A program made the position numbers and the translations under genes. Shown one piece after another: positions 30,023 through 39,640 of a stretch of 64,000 nucleotides of DNA (the stretch's first letter is position 1; the number at the start of each line of letters is the position of its first letter). This DNA is from Prochlorococcus sp. AG-363-A16 (GTDB taxonomy: Bacteria > Cyanobacteriota > Cyanobacteriia > PCC-6307 > Cyanobiaceae): positions 62,001-126,000 of the forward strand of contig QCFB01000002.1 in the NCBI GenBank assembly GCA_003280345.1, given 5' to 3'. Below the pieces are notes generated by a model. That model was not told the DNA's origin and did no database searches. It worked only from the letters and a program-made list of their open reading frames with translations.

Positions 30023-31155
30023 AAGCGGTGCATAGTCCCTTTGGCATTGGACCAAGTGTGAGTCTTTTTACGCTGGGGACAATGAGAGCTGTTAGATCAC
30101 CTGAACAAATGTATGAGGTAGTAAAAGCTGCCTATTTAGCAGGGATCAACCATATTGAAACAGCTCCTGCTTATGGCTCTGCAGAAAACTTTTTGGGCGA
30201 GGCTCTAAAGCAACTTGACTCCCAAAGAATTACACCTGACGGAGGGTGGGTAATTACAAGCAAACTGCTCCCAGGCATTTCTTTATCTAAGGGGAAAAAA
30301 CAACTTAAAGAAATTTTATCCAAACTAGGACTAAAAAAAATCAATAATCTTGCTGTACATGGGTTAAATCTCCAAGAGCACCTCAATTGGGCTCTAAATG
30401 AAGAAGGTGCAGAGCTACTGCAATGGGCTGAAGAAAACAATCTTATTGAGCAAGTTGGATTTAGCTCTCATGGCAAATTCTCTCTGATTCAAAAAGCTAT
30501 AGAAAGTAATAGGTTTCAATTTTGCAGTCTTCACCTTCATCTACTCGATCAAGCAAGACTTCCACTCGCCAAACAAGCTCTAAATGCTGGAATGGGAGTA
30601 ATGGCAATCTCTCCGGCAGATAAAGGAGGCCAACTTCAAAACCCAAGTCAAACATTGATAGAGGATTGCTTCCCAATTGCTCCATTGGAATTAGCCTATA
30701 GATTCCTCTTATCCCAAGGAATAAGCACACTAACTGTTGGCGCTTCCAAAGCTAAAGACTTAGAAATTGCCAAAAAATTAGCTAACGCAAATTCACTTCT
30801 TAATGAATTAGAGATAAGTTCATTAAATAAAATGCAGCGAGAAAGCAGCAGAAGACTGGGCCTTTATAAATGTGGTCAATGTTCACAATGCATACCATGT
30901 CCCAAGAAGGTGCCAATCCCAGAAATTTTGCGATTAAGGAATCTCTTGATAGGCAGTCAATTAGAAGTTTTCACAAAAGAGCGCTATCGCCTAATTGGGA
31001 AAGCAGGGCATTGGTGGGAAACAGTTGACGCAAGTGCATGTGAAAACTGCGGGGATTGCCTCCCAAGATGTCCAAATAAATTAGAGATTCCTGCTCTTCT
31101 TAAAGAGACTCATCAAAAGCTATCTGGAGAGTCAAAAAGACGCCTATGGGGTTGA
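30019..31155 (+). CDS. Aldo/keto reductase with C-terminal 4Fe-4S ferredoxin domain
   Basis: The 378-residue protein has an aldo/keto reductase barrel (about 1-275: HIETAPAYGSAE with the catalytic Asp region altered, VITSKLLPG, VHGLN, ISTLTVGASKAKDLE) followed by a cysteine-rich domain with CGQCSQCIPCPKKVPIPE (about 290) and CENCGDCLPRCPNKLEIP (about 337). These spacings fit [4Fe-4S] clusters, so it may exchange electrons with ferredoxin or flavins rather than only NADPH. Substrate unknown. Its last 12 bp overlap the convergent solute-binding protein gene. Confidence 0.88.
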   Translation: MKAVHSPFGIGPSVSLFTLGTMRAVRSPEQMYEVVKAAYLAGINHIETAPAYGSAENFLGEALKQLDSQRITPDGGWVITSKLLPGISLSKGKKQLKEILSKLGLKKINNLAVHGLNLQEHLNWALNEEGAELLQWAEENNLIEQVGFSSHGKFSLIQKAIESNRFQFCSLHLHLLDQARLPLAKQALNAGMGVMAISPADKGGQLQNPSQTLIEDCFPIAPLELAYRFLLSQGISTLTVGASKAKDLEIAKKLANANSLLNELEISSLNKMQRESSRRLGLYKCGQCSQCIPCPKKVPIPEILRLRNLLIGSQLEVFTKERYRLIGKAGHWWETVDASACENCGDCLPRCPNKLEIPALLKETHQKLSGESKRRLWG

Positions 31156-32148
31156 TGCATTCCAAAGGATCTCTTGGGAATTCTTCTCTATCGCGGTAAG
31201 CGGAGGGAGAGACCAACATTTAGTCCAAATCGAATCAGACGGAATCAAAATTGATTGATATCTCTCGGGTATAAATTCAATCTTTTTGCGGAGATCCTTA
31301 AGTAGCAAAGGACTTACCCAGCCAATTGAAAGAAGTCTTTCAATATAAGGAGAGCTCCATGCTTTCTCCAGCCAATACTTTGGCAAAGGCTCACGGGTAA
31401 AAGCAGGGCGAACTAGCAAAGTCCAATTCAAAGGTGCTCCACTTTCAGGAAGGACAACACTCAACCGAGGATCCTTTGTAAGAGCTTGCCAGCATCTTTG
31501 TAATGGCATCACGCAAACCCTTGCTTCGCCAGAAAGGACCCATTTCAAGCCATTACGGTCATCGAAAGCTCTTGCTTGACCACGCAAACGTAACAATGCA
31601 TTGGGGACAGCAATTCTTTCTGCAAGTGACATCACCACTCTGGGACTTTCTGGAAAAATCACATTCCTTTTTAATTCATGATCTAATAAAACTTTCCAAC
31701 CTTTTCTTGCCTGATCTAGCCAAGAATCTCCTTTCCTAAAGAGCATCACCCAAGGAGAAACTCCAACAGGAAGGACCTTCTTTGAAAGGTCTGGCTCAAG
31801 ACTTCCCAAAAAGCTTCTTGCTTGGCTATTAAGACGAGAAGTTAATTCATCTGAGCCTATTGATTGCAAAGCTTCTTTTGGAAAACTGGCAAGCCAGCCA
31901 TCCCCTAAAGCATATAAATCTCCCCCTTGTTCAAGAGCTACTGAATATGGGTCTACGTCAGGCGGATAATCCAAAGACTTATATCGCCAAGGTGCTGGCA
32001 AAATCTGGAGCAATTCTTTAGGCAAAGTTCCTTTATATGCCCTAAGGGTTGGATTTATTCCAATAGGAGTGCAGGATGAGAGACCTGAAAGACCTGCTAA
32101 AAGCCCTAAACGAACGAATTCTCGTCTTCCAATCATAGGAATCCCCAT
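31144..32148 (-). CDS. Extracellular solute-binding lipoprotein (polyamine-binding-like), Tat-type signal
   Basis: The N-terminus GRREFVRLGLLAGLSGLSSC combines a twin-arginine region with a lipobox (LSSC), so it is likely exported folded and lipid-anchored. The rest of the 334 residues resembles periplasmic binding proteins of the spermidine/putrescine class (VDPYSVALEQGGDLYALGDGWLASFP, PRVVMSLAERIAVPNALLRL). No permease or ATPase gene is next to it, so the transport partner and ligand are unknown. It is the last gene of a minus-strand run from topA. An alternative ATG is four codons downstream (32136). Confidence 0.78.
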   Translation of the reverse strand: MGIPMIGRREFVRLGLLAGLSGLSSCTPIGINPTLRAYKGTLPKELLQILPAPWRYKSLDYPPDVDPYSVALEQGGDLYALGDGWLASFPKEALQSIGSDELTSRLNSQARSFLGSLEPDLSKKVLPVGVSPWVMLFRKGDSWLDQARKGWKVLLDHELKRNVIFPESPRVVMSLAERIAVPNALLRLRGQARAFDDRNGLKWVLSGEARVCVMPLQRCWQALTKDPRLSVVLPESGAPLNWTLLVRPAFTREPLPKYWLEKAWSSPYIERLLSIGWVSPLLLKDLRKKIEFIPERYQSILIPSDSIWTKCWSLPPLTAIEKNSQEILWNASTP

Positions 32149-32172
32149 ACTTTGTCATTAATGCGATAGAAA

Positions 32173-33360
32173 TTATTCAAAACCGGCTCCCAAATGCAGC
32201 TCTGCGACAGCTTCATCGCATGCCTCAACGAATGCCTTAAGGCTCACTCCTTTAATTTGAGATAAAAGAGAAAGAGCACCAGCACCAACTCCCTCCTTGA
32301 TGTATCCCTTCTCATAATCCCTTAAAACCTTCTGTTTACTTGAATAAAAACGTAAGCCAGTAGCCAAACCTATTAATTCAACATCAAAATGTTGTTCAAT
32401 GCGATCCATTAAGCAAGCAAGAGAATTCTGTTTTGAAAGAGGGTCAACTGACTCTTCAGCAAGCCATGCTGTAGTGCCAAGAACTACTCCATCAGCAAGA
32501 CTTGCCCGCATTGATGGCTGAACCGCTTTCAAAGCCAAAGCTAAAATTGCCAACATCTGACTACCTCCTCCCAACAAAACTTGTTGGCCTGCTTTCCTTG
32601 CCCCAATCAATAGGCCCACAGCAAAAGCTTGAAAAGGATCACCAACAGCCGCTAAAAGTTTTTTCGGCATTGCATTTAGTCCTAAACCAGAAGCCTTCAA
32701 TCCTTTTTCAACCAACTCTCTTTTAAGAGCTCTAGGAGGATTCAAAGCACTTCCACTAATTAGATCATCGACCAACAGTCCAAGGCCAGTTAAAACTGCC
32801 TGCGCTGTTGTAGTACCTCCTGGCACACATTCAGCAATCAAGATTGGTTCTCGCAAACGCAATCCCATTGAGAAGCCTTTTTCCCATAGAGCTTGAACTC
32901 GTCCAAAATCCATTGCCTTTCCAGTGCTTAAGCAAGAGGCAGGTCCCAACGAAGGCAGCTCAATTCGAAGATGTGGAAATGATGGTGGCTGAGGAAGCCC
33001 CACTGCTAAAACATTTGGCGTTAACCCAATAAAACGAGTTGCAACATAACTAATCAAAGCAGGTGATATTCCAGCAGACAAAGGAGGCAAGGGCCACTGC
33101 CTAGGGCTTTTAGGACCTAAAAGTAGGAGCTCTGCATCTGCTACAGCTGTATACCTACGAGACAATGAGGTTGCACCGGCAGCAGAGATTCCCTCTACTT
33201 CAGCAGTGCAAGAGCCAGCAAGAACCAAAAGAAAGGAAAAGCTATTTTGATCAAGAAAGTAACTTTCCAACCATTTTTTCACCTTCAAAGAAGAAGCTGC
33301 TTCACCAAAGACTTTGCACCCTTTAGGAAGTCCTAATTCAGGCTGATCACAACAGCCCAT
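32173..33360 (-). CDS. CobT-related protein (TIGR00303 / UPF0284 family)
   Basis: The protein resembles nicotinate-nucleotide--dimethylbenzimidazole phosphoribosyltransferase (CobT) but belongs to the separate TIGR00303 group found in cyanobacteria and archaea. Seen are IAECVPGGTTTAQAVLTGLG, AVGDPFQAFAVGLLIGARKAGQQVLLGGGSQMLAILALA, and LADGVVLGTTAWLAEE. A role in the lower ligand of pseudocobalamin is plausible by homology, and cobM in this window shows corrin synthesis. The track start is TTG 33369, overlapping the previous stop; ATG 33360 is three codons later. Confidence 0.85.
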   Translation of the reverse strand: MGCCDQPELGLPKGCKVFGEAASSLKVKKWLESYFLDQNSFSFLLVLAGSCTAEVEGISAAGATSLSRRYTAVADAELLLLGPKSPRQWPLPPLSAGISPALISYVATRFIGLTPNVLAVGLPQPPSFPHLRIELPSLGPASCLSTGKAMDFGRVQALWEKGFSMGLRLREPILIAECVPGGTTTAQAVLTGLGLLVDDLISGSALNPPRALKRELVEKGLKASGLGLNAMPKKLLAAVGDPFQAFAVGLLIGARKAGQQVLLGGGSQMLAILALALKAVQPSMRASLADGVVLGTTAWLAEESVDPLSKQNSLACLMDRIEQHFDVELIGLATGLRFYSSKQKVLRDYEKGYIKEGVGAGALSLLSQIKGVSLKAFVEACDEAVAELHLGAGFE

Positions 33361-33365
33361 TCGAG

Positions 33366-33998
33366 TCAAAGGGGGTCCAATGCAACAAGTCCATTTAATA
33401 ATGAAGGAGGCGAAGGCATTCGAGCCTGCAATCTAGGAAAAATCCAAAAGGCCAATGCATGCAAAGTAAGGACATAAACAAGTTCCTGAAGAACAACTAA
33501 AAAAATTGCCATCAATTGAACTTGCAAAAGGTCTGGGGTTAAAGGAATGTTTAAAAGTCCAACACAACGTTCCAACAAACCTGCTGCTGCCCTCGTAATA
33601 ACCACCCAAAGATTTTCCCCCACCAAAAGAGATAAAACGAAAACTCTCACAAGAAATCCAAGCGTACCGATAAAAGCCCCAATACTCCAACTGAACCACC
33701 AACTCAAACCTCTTTGCCAACTCCATCCCAACCAAAGCGCTAAAAGCCCATACGGGAACAAAACCAATGGTCCACGCACTGGCCCCATTAACACTATTAA
33801 AAGCAATACAGAAAGAGTGACTCCCTCACAACCACTGTATGAGCCTCGACGAACCTGTAATAAAGCCAAAGGTAATGGCAAAGCAAGCCGAAACAGAGCA
33901 CCTCCAAAAGGCAAGTAATAAAGAGCTATCCAAACCAGTGCTGAAGCTGAAGCCAAATATGAGGTCTCAACCATTCTTAGAGCCTCACGGCGGCTCAT
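33366..33998 (-). CDS. DUF2232 family multi-pass membrane protein
   Basis: A hydrophobic protein with about six membrane segments (SASALVWIALYYLPFGGALF, GCEGVTLSVLLLIVLMGPV, WWFSWSIGAFIGTLGFLVRV, VQLMAIFLVVLQELVYVLTLHALAFWI). It matches the DUF2232/YybS-like family, which has ECF transporter S-component character in some members; function here is unknown. I chose ATG 33998 (MSRREALRMVE) over the TTG at 34052 that overlaps the previous stop; the choice is uncertain. A corrin-related CobT-like gene follows closely, so a link to precursor uptake is possible but unproven. Confidence 0.78.
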   Translation of the reverse strand: MSRREALRMVETSYLASASALVWIALYYLPFGGALFRLALPLPLALLQVRRGSYSGCEGVTLSVLLLIVLMGPVRGPLVLFPYGLLALWLGWSWQRGLSWWFSWSIGAFIGTLGFLVRVFVLSLLVGENLWVVITRAAAGLLERCVGLLNIPLTPDLLQVQLMAIFLVVLQELVYVLTLHALAFWIFPRLQARMPSPPSLLNGLVALDPL

Positions 33999-34048
33999 AG
34001 CCTTTTTACCTTTAGAGGGGTTTGTGACCAAGCGCTTAAGAGGCCTGA

Positions 34049-34519
34049 TCAACGTCTTGTCCTCCCGATTGGTATAGCTTGAAGAGAAGGCTTTTCTTCA
34101 ACACGCTCAATCTTCTCAACTTCAAAACGAACTCCAGCCTTTCTTAAGGCATTAGTAACTGTTTCAGCAGGCGCGGAAGGGTTTGCACCTGAAAGCTTAA
34201 TAGTGATTCGATAAGGCTGAGGAGTAAAAGGAACTATCGGTAAATCCAATCCTGATTTTTTTAAAGCATTTGCAGATCTAACAGGTTTGGTCTCCTTGGG
34301 ATTATTAATAGACTTGTCAGATGCTTTAGAAGGTTTTCGGCGAGTTGGTGGAATTTGTTTTTGAATATCTTCATCAGAAATAATACTTGGATCATCAAAA
34401 CTATTCGCAAGATTTTGACCTATTGGTGTCCCTGAACAAGACTGAAGTGTGAGCAAAGTAAGTGGAAGCAGCAGCAGAAAGAAGGGCCGAAAAGAAACAA
34501 TTAATCTCAAATAAAACAT
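34049..34519 (-). CDS. Putative lipoprotein of unknown function
   Basis: A 156-residue protein with a lipoprotein signal peptide: hydrophobic FRPFFLLLLPLTLLTLQSC with the lipobox cysteine near residue 28. The middle is polar and lysine/proline rich (probably disordered), and the last 60 residues (QPYRITIKLSGANPSAPAETVTNALRKAGVRFEVEKIERV) look like a small folded alpha/beta domain. Its ATG shares one base with the topA stop (TAATG), so it is translationally coupled to topA. I do not recognise the family. Confidence 0.75.
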   Translation of the reverse strand: MFYLRLIVSFRPFFLLLLPLTLLTLQSCSGTPIGQNLANSFDDPSIISDEDIQKQIPPTRRKPSKASDKSINNPKETKPVRSANALKKSGLDLPIVPFTPQPYRITIKLSGANPSAPAETVTNALRKAGVRFEVEKIERVEEKPSLQAIPIGRTRR

Positions 34520-37218
34520 TAGGCATCTCCAGGCTTAATTACCCTTACAGCGCTTGCCCTTAAGCGACCAGATTTTGTTGTTCTAGGTGGTTTTTTTACA
34601 GCCTTTTTCGTTTGTGTTTTAGTAGAGCTATTAGCAGCTCTTTTTGAAGTACTCTTTTTCCGTCCAACTGACTTCTTACTAGCAACCTTTTCTGCAAGCA
34701 ATTGCACCGCTTCTTCTAGCGTTATTTGATCTGCATTCTTACCTTCTGGCAAAGAAGCATTCAACTTTCCTTGCTTAACGTATAGCCCATAAGGCCCGTC
34801 ATAAACCTGAATAGTATCCTCACTCCCTTTAGGAATTCCAAGATCCTTCAGCGCAGTTCGTCCTCCTCGTCCTCGTTTTGGGATGGCCAATAACTCAAGC
34901 GCCCTTTTTAAATCAACCTCATAAACATCATCTTCACGTTTTAAGGAACGTGTGTCAGCTTTTTCTCCTTTTTCCTTATTCCATTTCACATAAGGTCCGA
35001 ATTGACCACTATGTGCCTCAATAGCCCCTCCCTCAGGATGTTCTCCTAATAGACGAGGGAGGCTCAAAAGCCTTAATGCTTCTTCAAGGGTTAGGTCTTC
35101 TGTTTTTATTCCCTTTGGGATTGAAGAGCGTCTAGGTTTTTCTTCCTTAGATTTTGCCTCACCTAGCTGAACAAAAGGTCCATATTGACCAAAGCGAAGA
35201 AAAACCTTCTCGCCTGTTTTGGGATCTTTCCCTAAATCTGAAGGCCCATTAAGAATTTGTGCCGCTTTTTCAAAGTCAAGATCACCGGGAGTTATGTCCA
35301 TAGGCAAATTGCCCTTAGCCTCTACCTCTTCTCCTTTCTCATTAGTCCTTTTCCCTTCCAACCAAGCACCATTTGAACCAATGCGAACTACACAAGGCAA
35401 ACCTTCAAGATCAACTTTCCGAAAAGCTTTACCATCAATATCACCTTCACGCTTCTGTACCAGGGTCTCAAGTCCCTTAGGACCCTTATAAAAACTTTCT
35501 AAATAAGGCAGCCACTTAACATTTCCAGCAGATATCTCATCAAGTGTTGACTCCATTCGAGCTGTAAAGCTTGTATCAACCAAATCTGGGAAATGCTCTT
35601 CTAATAAAGCCGTGACTGCAAAAGCTGTGAATGTAGGAGATAAAGAATGAGCATTTAAAGAGGCATATCCTCTATCAACAATCGTGCCAATAATGCTGGC
35701 ATAGGTAGAAGGCCTTCCAATTCCCTCCTTTTCAAGAACCTTGACAAGCGAGGCTTCGCTATATCGAGCAGGCGGTTTTGTTTGATGCCCCACAGCATCA
35801 ACTTGATTTAGGGAAGGCTCCTCTCCCACTTGGAGCGCTGGAAGGAGCACCTCCTGCCCTTCAAGAGCAGACTCAGGATCATCACTTCCTTCTACATAAG
35901 CCCGGAAAAAACCTGGGAATTCAATACTTTTTCCATTAGCTCGAAAAATCGCATCGCCAACACTTAGATCAATAGAAAGCATTGTTAAGCGAGCCTCTGC
36001 CATCTGACTGGCCACAGTGCGTTTCCAGATCAAATCGTATAAAGCCAGATCCCTTCCATTCAAACCTGTTTCATTGGGAGTCCTGAAGGTATCACCTGCA
36101 GGTCTTATTGCCTCATGAGCCTCTTGAGCATTTCGTGCTTTTGTACTGAACTGACGAGGCGTATTACTGAGATACTTTGAACCATATTTTGATTCAACAC
36201 AATTCCGAGCAGCTAAAATCGCCTGCTCGGAAAGATGGACTGAATCAGTTCGCATATATGTAATAAATCCTCGTTCATATAAACCCTGTGCACAGCGCAT
36301 AGTTTCTCTAGCAGAAAGTCGCAACTTTCGATTGGATTCTTGCTGGAGGGTACTTGTAGTAAAAGGTGGAACTGGTTTCCTGACGGTCGGTTTCTTATCA
36401 ACTGATTTGACTTGCCATTTAATTAAAGAAAGAGCTTCTGCAAGAGCTTTTGCATCATTTTCAGAAAGCAATCGAGTCTTGACATCTCTTTTAAGCTCCC
36501 CAGTCTTCTCATCAAAATCACTACCACTAGCAATCTTTTGACCTTCAAAGCTGGTTAGCCTTGCTTCAAAAGAATGATTACCAGTTTGAAGATTTGCCTT
36601 TAAATCCCAATAATTTGCACTTTTAAAAGCCCTGCGCTCTCTTTCACGTACCACAAGCAATCTTACAGAGACTGACTGAACACGTCCTGCTGAGAGTCCC
36701 CATGCAACTTTCTTCCAAAGTAAAGGTGAAAGGGTATACCCAACAAGACGGTCAAGGATCCTTCTCGTCTCTTGAGCATGAACCAATTCCATATCTAAAT
36801 CTCTCGTTTGCTTTAACGCCTTAGAAATTGCATCTTTAGTAATTTCATGAAAAACCATCCTTTTAACTGGCACTTTTGGCTTCAACAACTCCAATAAATG
36901 CCAACTAATGCTTTCACCTTCTCTATCTTCATCAGTCGCTAGCAAAAGCTGGCTTGAGACTTTCAAAGCAGACTTCAGCTCCTTAACTATCTTCTTTTTG
37001 TCCTTCGGAATCACATACAAAGGATCAAAATCATCCGAAGTATTAACTCCAAGCCTCGACCATTTCTCCTTCTTCAGAGCAGCAGGTATCTCACTGGCTC
37101 CATTTGGGAGGTCTCTTACATGCCCCATGGAGGCAATAACTTCAAAGTCCTTAGGAAGGAAACCCCTGATGGTTCTTGCCTTTGTAGGACTCTCGACGAT
37201 TACAAGAGTGTGAGTCAC
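34519..37218 (-). CDS. topA: DNA topoisomerase I
   Basis: TopA relaxes negative supercoils by a type IA strand passage. The 899-residue protein starts with GTG. It has the Toprim domain (IVESPTKARTIRGFLP at residues 6-21, LLATDEDREGESISWHL near 92), the catalytic Tyr region ERGFITYMRTDSVHLS, and YSEASLVKVLEKEGIGRPSTYASI. Instead of zinc fingers the C-terminus has several repeats with G.FGPYV/GPYGLYVKQGK, then a Lys/Arg/Ser-rich basic tail that should bind DNA. It heads a five-gene minus-strand run. Confidence 0.97.
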   Translation of the reverse strand: MTHTLVIVESPTKARTIRGFLPKDFEVIASMGHVRDLPNGASEIPAALKKEKWSRLGVNTSDDFDPLYVIPKDKKKIVKELKSALKVSSQLLLATDEDREGESISWHLLELLKPKVPVKRMVFHEITKDAISKALKQTRDLDMELVHAQETRRILDRLVGYTLSPLLWKKVAWGLSAGRVQSVSVRLLVVRERERRAFKSANYWDLKANLQTGNHSFEARLTSFEGQKIASGSDFDEKTGELKRDVKTRLLSENDAKALAEALSLIKWQVKSVDKKPTVRKPVPPFTTSTLQQESNRKLRLSARETMRCAQGLYERGFITYMRTDSVHLSEQAILAARNCVESKYGSKYLSNTPRQFSTKARNAQEAHEAIRPAGDTFRTPNETGLNGRDLALYDLIWKRTVASQMAEARLTMLSIDLSVGDAIFRANGKSIEFPGFFRAYVEGSDDPESALEGQEVLLPALQVGEEPSLNQVDAVGHQTKPPARYSEASLVKVLEKEGIGRPSTYASIIGTIVDRGYASLNAHSLSPTFTAFAVTALLEEHFPDLVDTSFTARMESTLDEISAGNVKWLPYLESFYKGPKGLETLVQKREGDIDGKAFRKVDLEGLPCVVRIGSNGAWLEGKRTNEKGEEVEAKGNLPMDITPGDLDFEKAAQILNGPSDLGKDPKTGEKVFLRFGQYGPFVQLGEAKSKEEKPRRSSIPKGIKTEDLTLEEALRLLSLPRLLGEHPEGGAIEAHSGQFGPYVKWNKEKGEKADTRSLKREDDVYEVDLKRALELLAIPKRGRGGRTALKDLGIPKGSEDTIQVYDGPYGLYVKQGKLNASLPEGKNADQITLEEAVQLLAEKVASKKSVGRKKSTSKRAANSSTKTQTKKAVKKPPRTTKSGRLRASAVRVIKPGDA

Positions 37219-37352
37219 AAGATGAGCATATACATTGAACCTCTATTCCTATCTATCGCACCCGCAGGCGGACTGCATAGATGTTGGTCATATCTAGAGC
37301 CAAATTAGTAACGCAGCTAAAGTTATAAGAATTGGATTGAGACGGCAAAAAC

Positions 37353-38924
37353 ATGCCACAAATGGGAGCACTTATTTTCGCTACCCAAGCCATGGCTGCT
37401 CCTGAAGAGCTGCTAAACATCGCATTAAATGCAGGAGCTATCGCACCTGAAGGAGCCGTTCTCCTGGCGATGCTGGGCACATTAATAGTTGACCTTGCAG
37501 GCGAAAAAGCAGCTGCGAAATGGTCACCACCGATTTGTTATGCAGGCCTAGGGACAGCTTTGGCCCTTCTTGCAATGCAATGGAATGGTCCAATTGAATC
37601 ATCATTCTTAGGTTCATTCCTTGCAGATAACCTTGCGATTGCTTTTAGAGCTGTAGTGGCTCTTTCAACTCTGCTTTCACTGTTGATTAGCTGGCGCTAT
37701 GCAGAACAAAGTGGAAGTCCAATTGGTGAATATGCTTCCATTCTTCTTGCCGCAACCCTTGGAGCAATGCTCCTATGTGGAGCAACAGATCTTGTAAGTG
37801 TTTTCGTATCACTTGAAACTCTTTCAGTTGCTAGCTACTTACTTGCTGGATACATGAAAAGAGATGCTCGAAGTTCAGAAGCCGCTCTTAAATATTTATT
37901 AGTTGGTTCAGCCGCTGCAGCTGTCTTTTTGTATGGAGCATCCCTCCTTTATGGAATAAGTGGAACTACAAATCTTCAAATCATTGGTGTTGCCCTTCTA
38001 ACAAGTCCCACTCCAATAGCGGCCCTAGCCCTTGTTTTCATCCTCGCAACAGTGGCTTTCAAGATAGCCGCCGTACCTTTCCATCAATGGACTCCTGATG
38101 TTTACGAGGGCTCACCAACCCCTGTAGTTGCATTCCTCTCTGTAGGGTCTAAAGCCGCAGGATTTGCTCTAGCAGTAAGGCTATTGGTTGGTTGCTTTAG
38201 TGCTTTTGACAATCAATGGAAATTACTTTTCACAGTGCTTGCGGTGCTGAGTATGAGTCTTGGGAATGTTGTTGCTCTTGCGCAAACATCTATGAAGCGA
38301 ATGCTTGCCTATAGCTCTATAGGGCAGGCAGGGTTTGTAATGATTGGACTTGTGTGCGGGACAGAAGACGGCTTCGCAGCGATGGTTCTCTACATGGCCG
38401 CGTACTTATTTATGAACCTTGGTGCTTTCGCCTGCATAATCCTCTTCTCAATTCGTACAGGAAGTGATCGGATTTCTGATTACGCTGGCCTTTACCAAAA
38501 AGACCCTTTAATCACACTAGGGCTAAGTCTTTGCCTTCTTTCACTTGGAGGAATCCCTCCAATGCTTGGATTTTTTGGAAAAATTTATCTATTTTTTGCA
38601 GGATGGGCAGACCAACAATACCTTCTTGTAATTGTTGGGTTAGTTACCTCTGTGATTTCAATCTATTACTACATTTCTGTCATCAAAATGATGGTAGTGA
38701 AAGAACCTCAAGAAGCTTCCGAAGTAGTCAAAGCTTATCCATCGATTCAATGGAAAACTATTGGGCTCCCTCCTCTCAGAGTGGCGCTAATTACATGTGT
38801 TTTGGCGACTGCAATTGGAGGTGTTCTATCTAACCCACTCTTCCAATGGGCTAACACCGCTGTAGCAGGAACACCACTCCTTCAAGAAGCAATTGCTCTA
38901 AAAGGAACAGGAGCACTAGGTTAA
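37353..38924 (+). CDS. ndhB: NAD(P)H-quinone oxidoreductase subunit 2 (NdhB)
   Basis: NdhB is a proton-pumping membrane subunit of the cyanobacterial NDH-1 complex, which drives cyclic electron flow, respiration and CO2 uptake. The 523-residue protein has about fourteen helices. Family hallmarks include [21 protein letters not shown], the [27 protein letters not shown] segment and [17 protein letters not shown]. It is divergent from topA with a 134-bp gap. It stands apart from other ndh genes, as usual in this group. Confidence 0.97.
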   Translation: MPQMGALIFATQAMAAPEELLNIALNAGAIAPEGAVLLAMLGTLIVDLAGEKAAAKWSPPICYAGLGTALALLAMQWNGPIESSFLGSFLADNLAIAFRAVVALSTLLSLLISWRYAEQSGSPIGEYASILLAATLGAMLLCGATDLVSVFVSLETLSVASYLLAGYMKRDARSSEAALKYLLVGSAAAAVFLYGASLLYGISGTTNLQIIGVALLTSPTPIAALALVFILATVAFKIAAVPFHQWTPDVYEGSPTPVVAFLSVGSKAAGFALAVRLLVGCFSAFDNQWKLLFTVLAVLSMSLGNVVALAQTSMKRMLAYSSIGQAGFVMIGLVCGTEDGFAAMVLYMAAYLFMNLGAFACIILFSIRTGSDRISDYAGLYQKDPLITLGLSLCLLSLGGIPPMLGFFGKIYLFFAGWADQQYLLVIVGLVTSVISIYYYISVIKMMVVKEPQEASEVVKAYPSIQWKTIGLPPLRVALITCVLATAIGGVLSNPLFQWANTAVAGTPLLQEAIALKGTGALG

Positions 38925-38940
38925 AAACAAATCCTTCAAT

Positions 38941-39621
38941 ATGGCAGTTGCAAAACTCACTAATGTGAGCAAGGTTTACGGAGAGGGCTCTCTAATAGTC
39001 AAAGCCTTAGACCAACTCAATTTAGAAGTAAACAAGGAAGACTACCTTGCTGTTATGGGAGCAAGTGGTTCTGGAAAAAGTACTGCAATGAACATTTTGG
39101 GATGCCTAGATCGTCCATCCCATGGGAGTTATGAGCTCAACGGTCAAGCCATTGAAGGCCTAGATGATGATTCACTTGCAGATCTTCGCAATCAAGAGCT
39201 TGGCTTTGTTTTTCAACAATTTCACTTACTTCCTGAAGCTTCAGCTCTTGAAAACGTAATGCTTCCCATGATCTATGCAGGTGTGCCTATAGCAGAGCGG
39301 ACACAAAAAGCTCAGATTGCATTAAAGAGAGTAGGCCTTGCTGACAGAATAAAAAATCGCCCTAATCAGCTGTCAGGAGGGCAGCAACAACGTGTAGCCA
39401 TAGCTAGAGCAATTATTAACCAACCTGCTTTACTCCTAGCAGACGAACCAACTGGTGCACTGGATTCAAAAACCACAGAAGATGTTTTAAATCTCTTCGA
39501 TGAGCTTCACAAACAAGGCATAACAATTGTGCTTGTGACTCACGAAGATGATGTTGCCAAAAGGGCCAAGAAAATAGCTCGTTTTAAAGATGGAAAAGTT
39601 GTTGAATTAGAAAACAAATAA
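38941..39621 (+). CDS. ABC transporter ATP-binding protein (LolD/MacB type)
   Basis: The 226-residue protein is a single nucleotide-binding domain with Walker [10 protein letters not shown] (about 40-48), Q-loop [18 protein letters not shown], signature [14 protein letters not shown], Walker [13 protein letters not shown] and switch His in VTHEDD. It belongs to the group that works with FtsX/MacB-fold permeases (LolCDE, MacB, DevC). No such permease is adjacent; it starts 16 bp after ndhB and the next gene is convergent. Its partner must be elsewhere. Confidence 0.92.
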   Translation: MAVAKLTNVSKVYGEGSLIVKALDQLNLEVNKEDYLAVMGASGSGKSTAMNILGCLDRPSHGSYELNGQAIEGLDDDSLADLRNQELGFVFQQFHLLPEASALENVMLPMIYAGVPIAERTQKAQIALKRVGLADRIKNRPNQLSGGQQQRVAIARAIINQPALLLADEPTGALDSKTTEDVLNLFDELHKQGITIVLVTHEDDVAKRAKKIARFKDGKVVELENK

Positions 39622-39640
39622 ATAAAAACTCCAAAACAAC

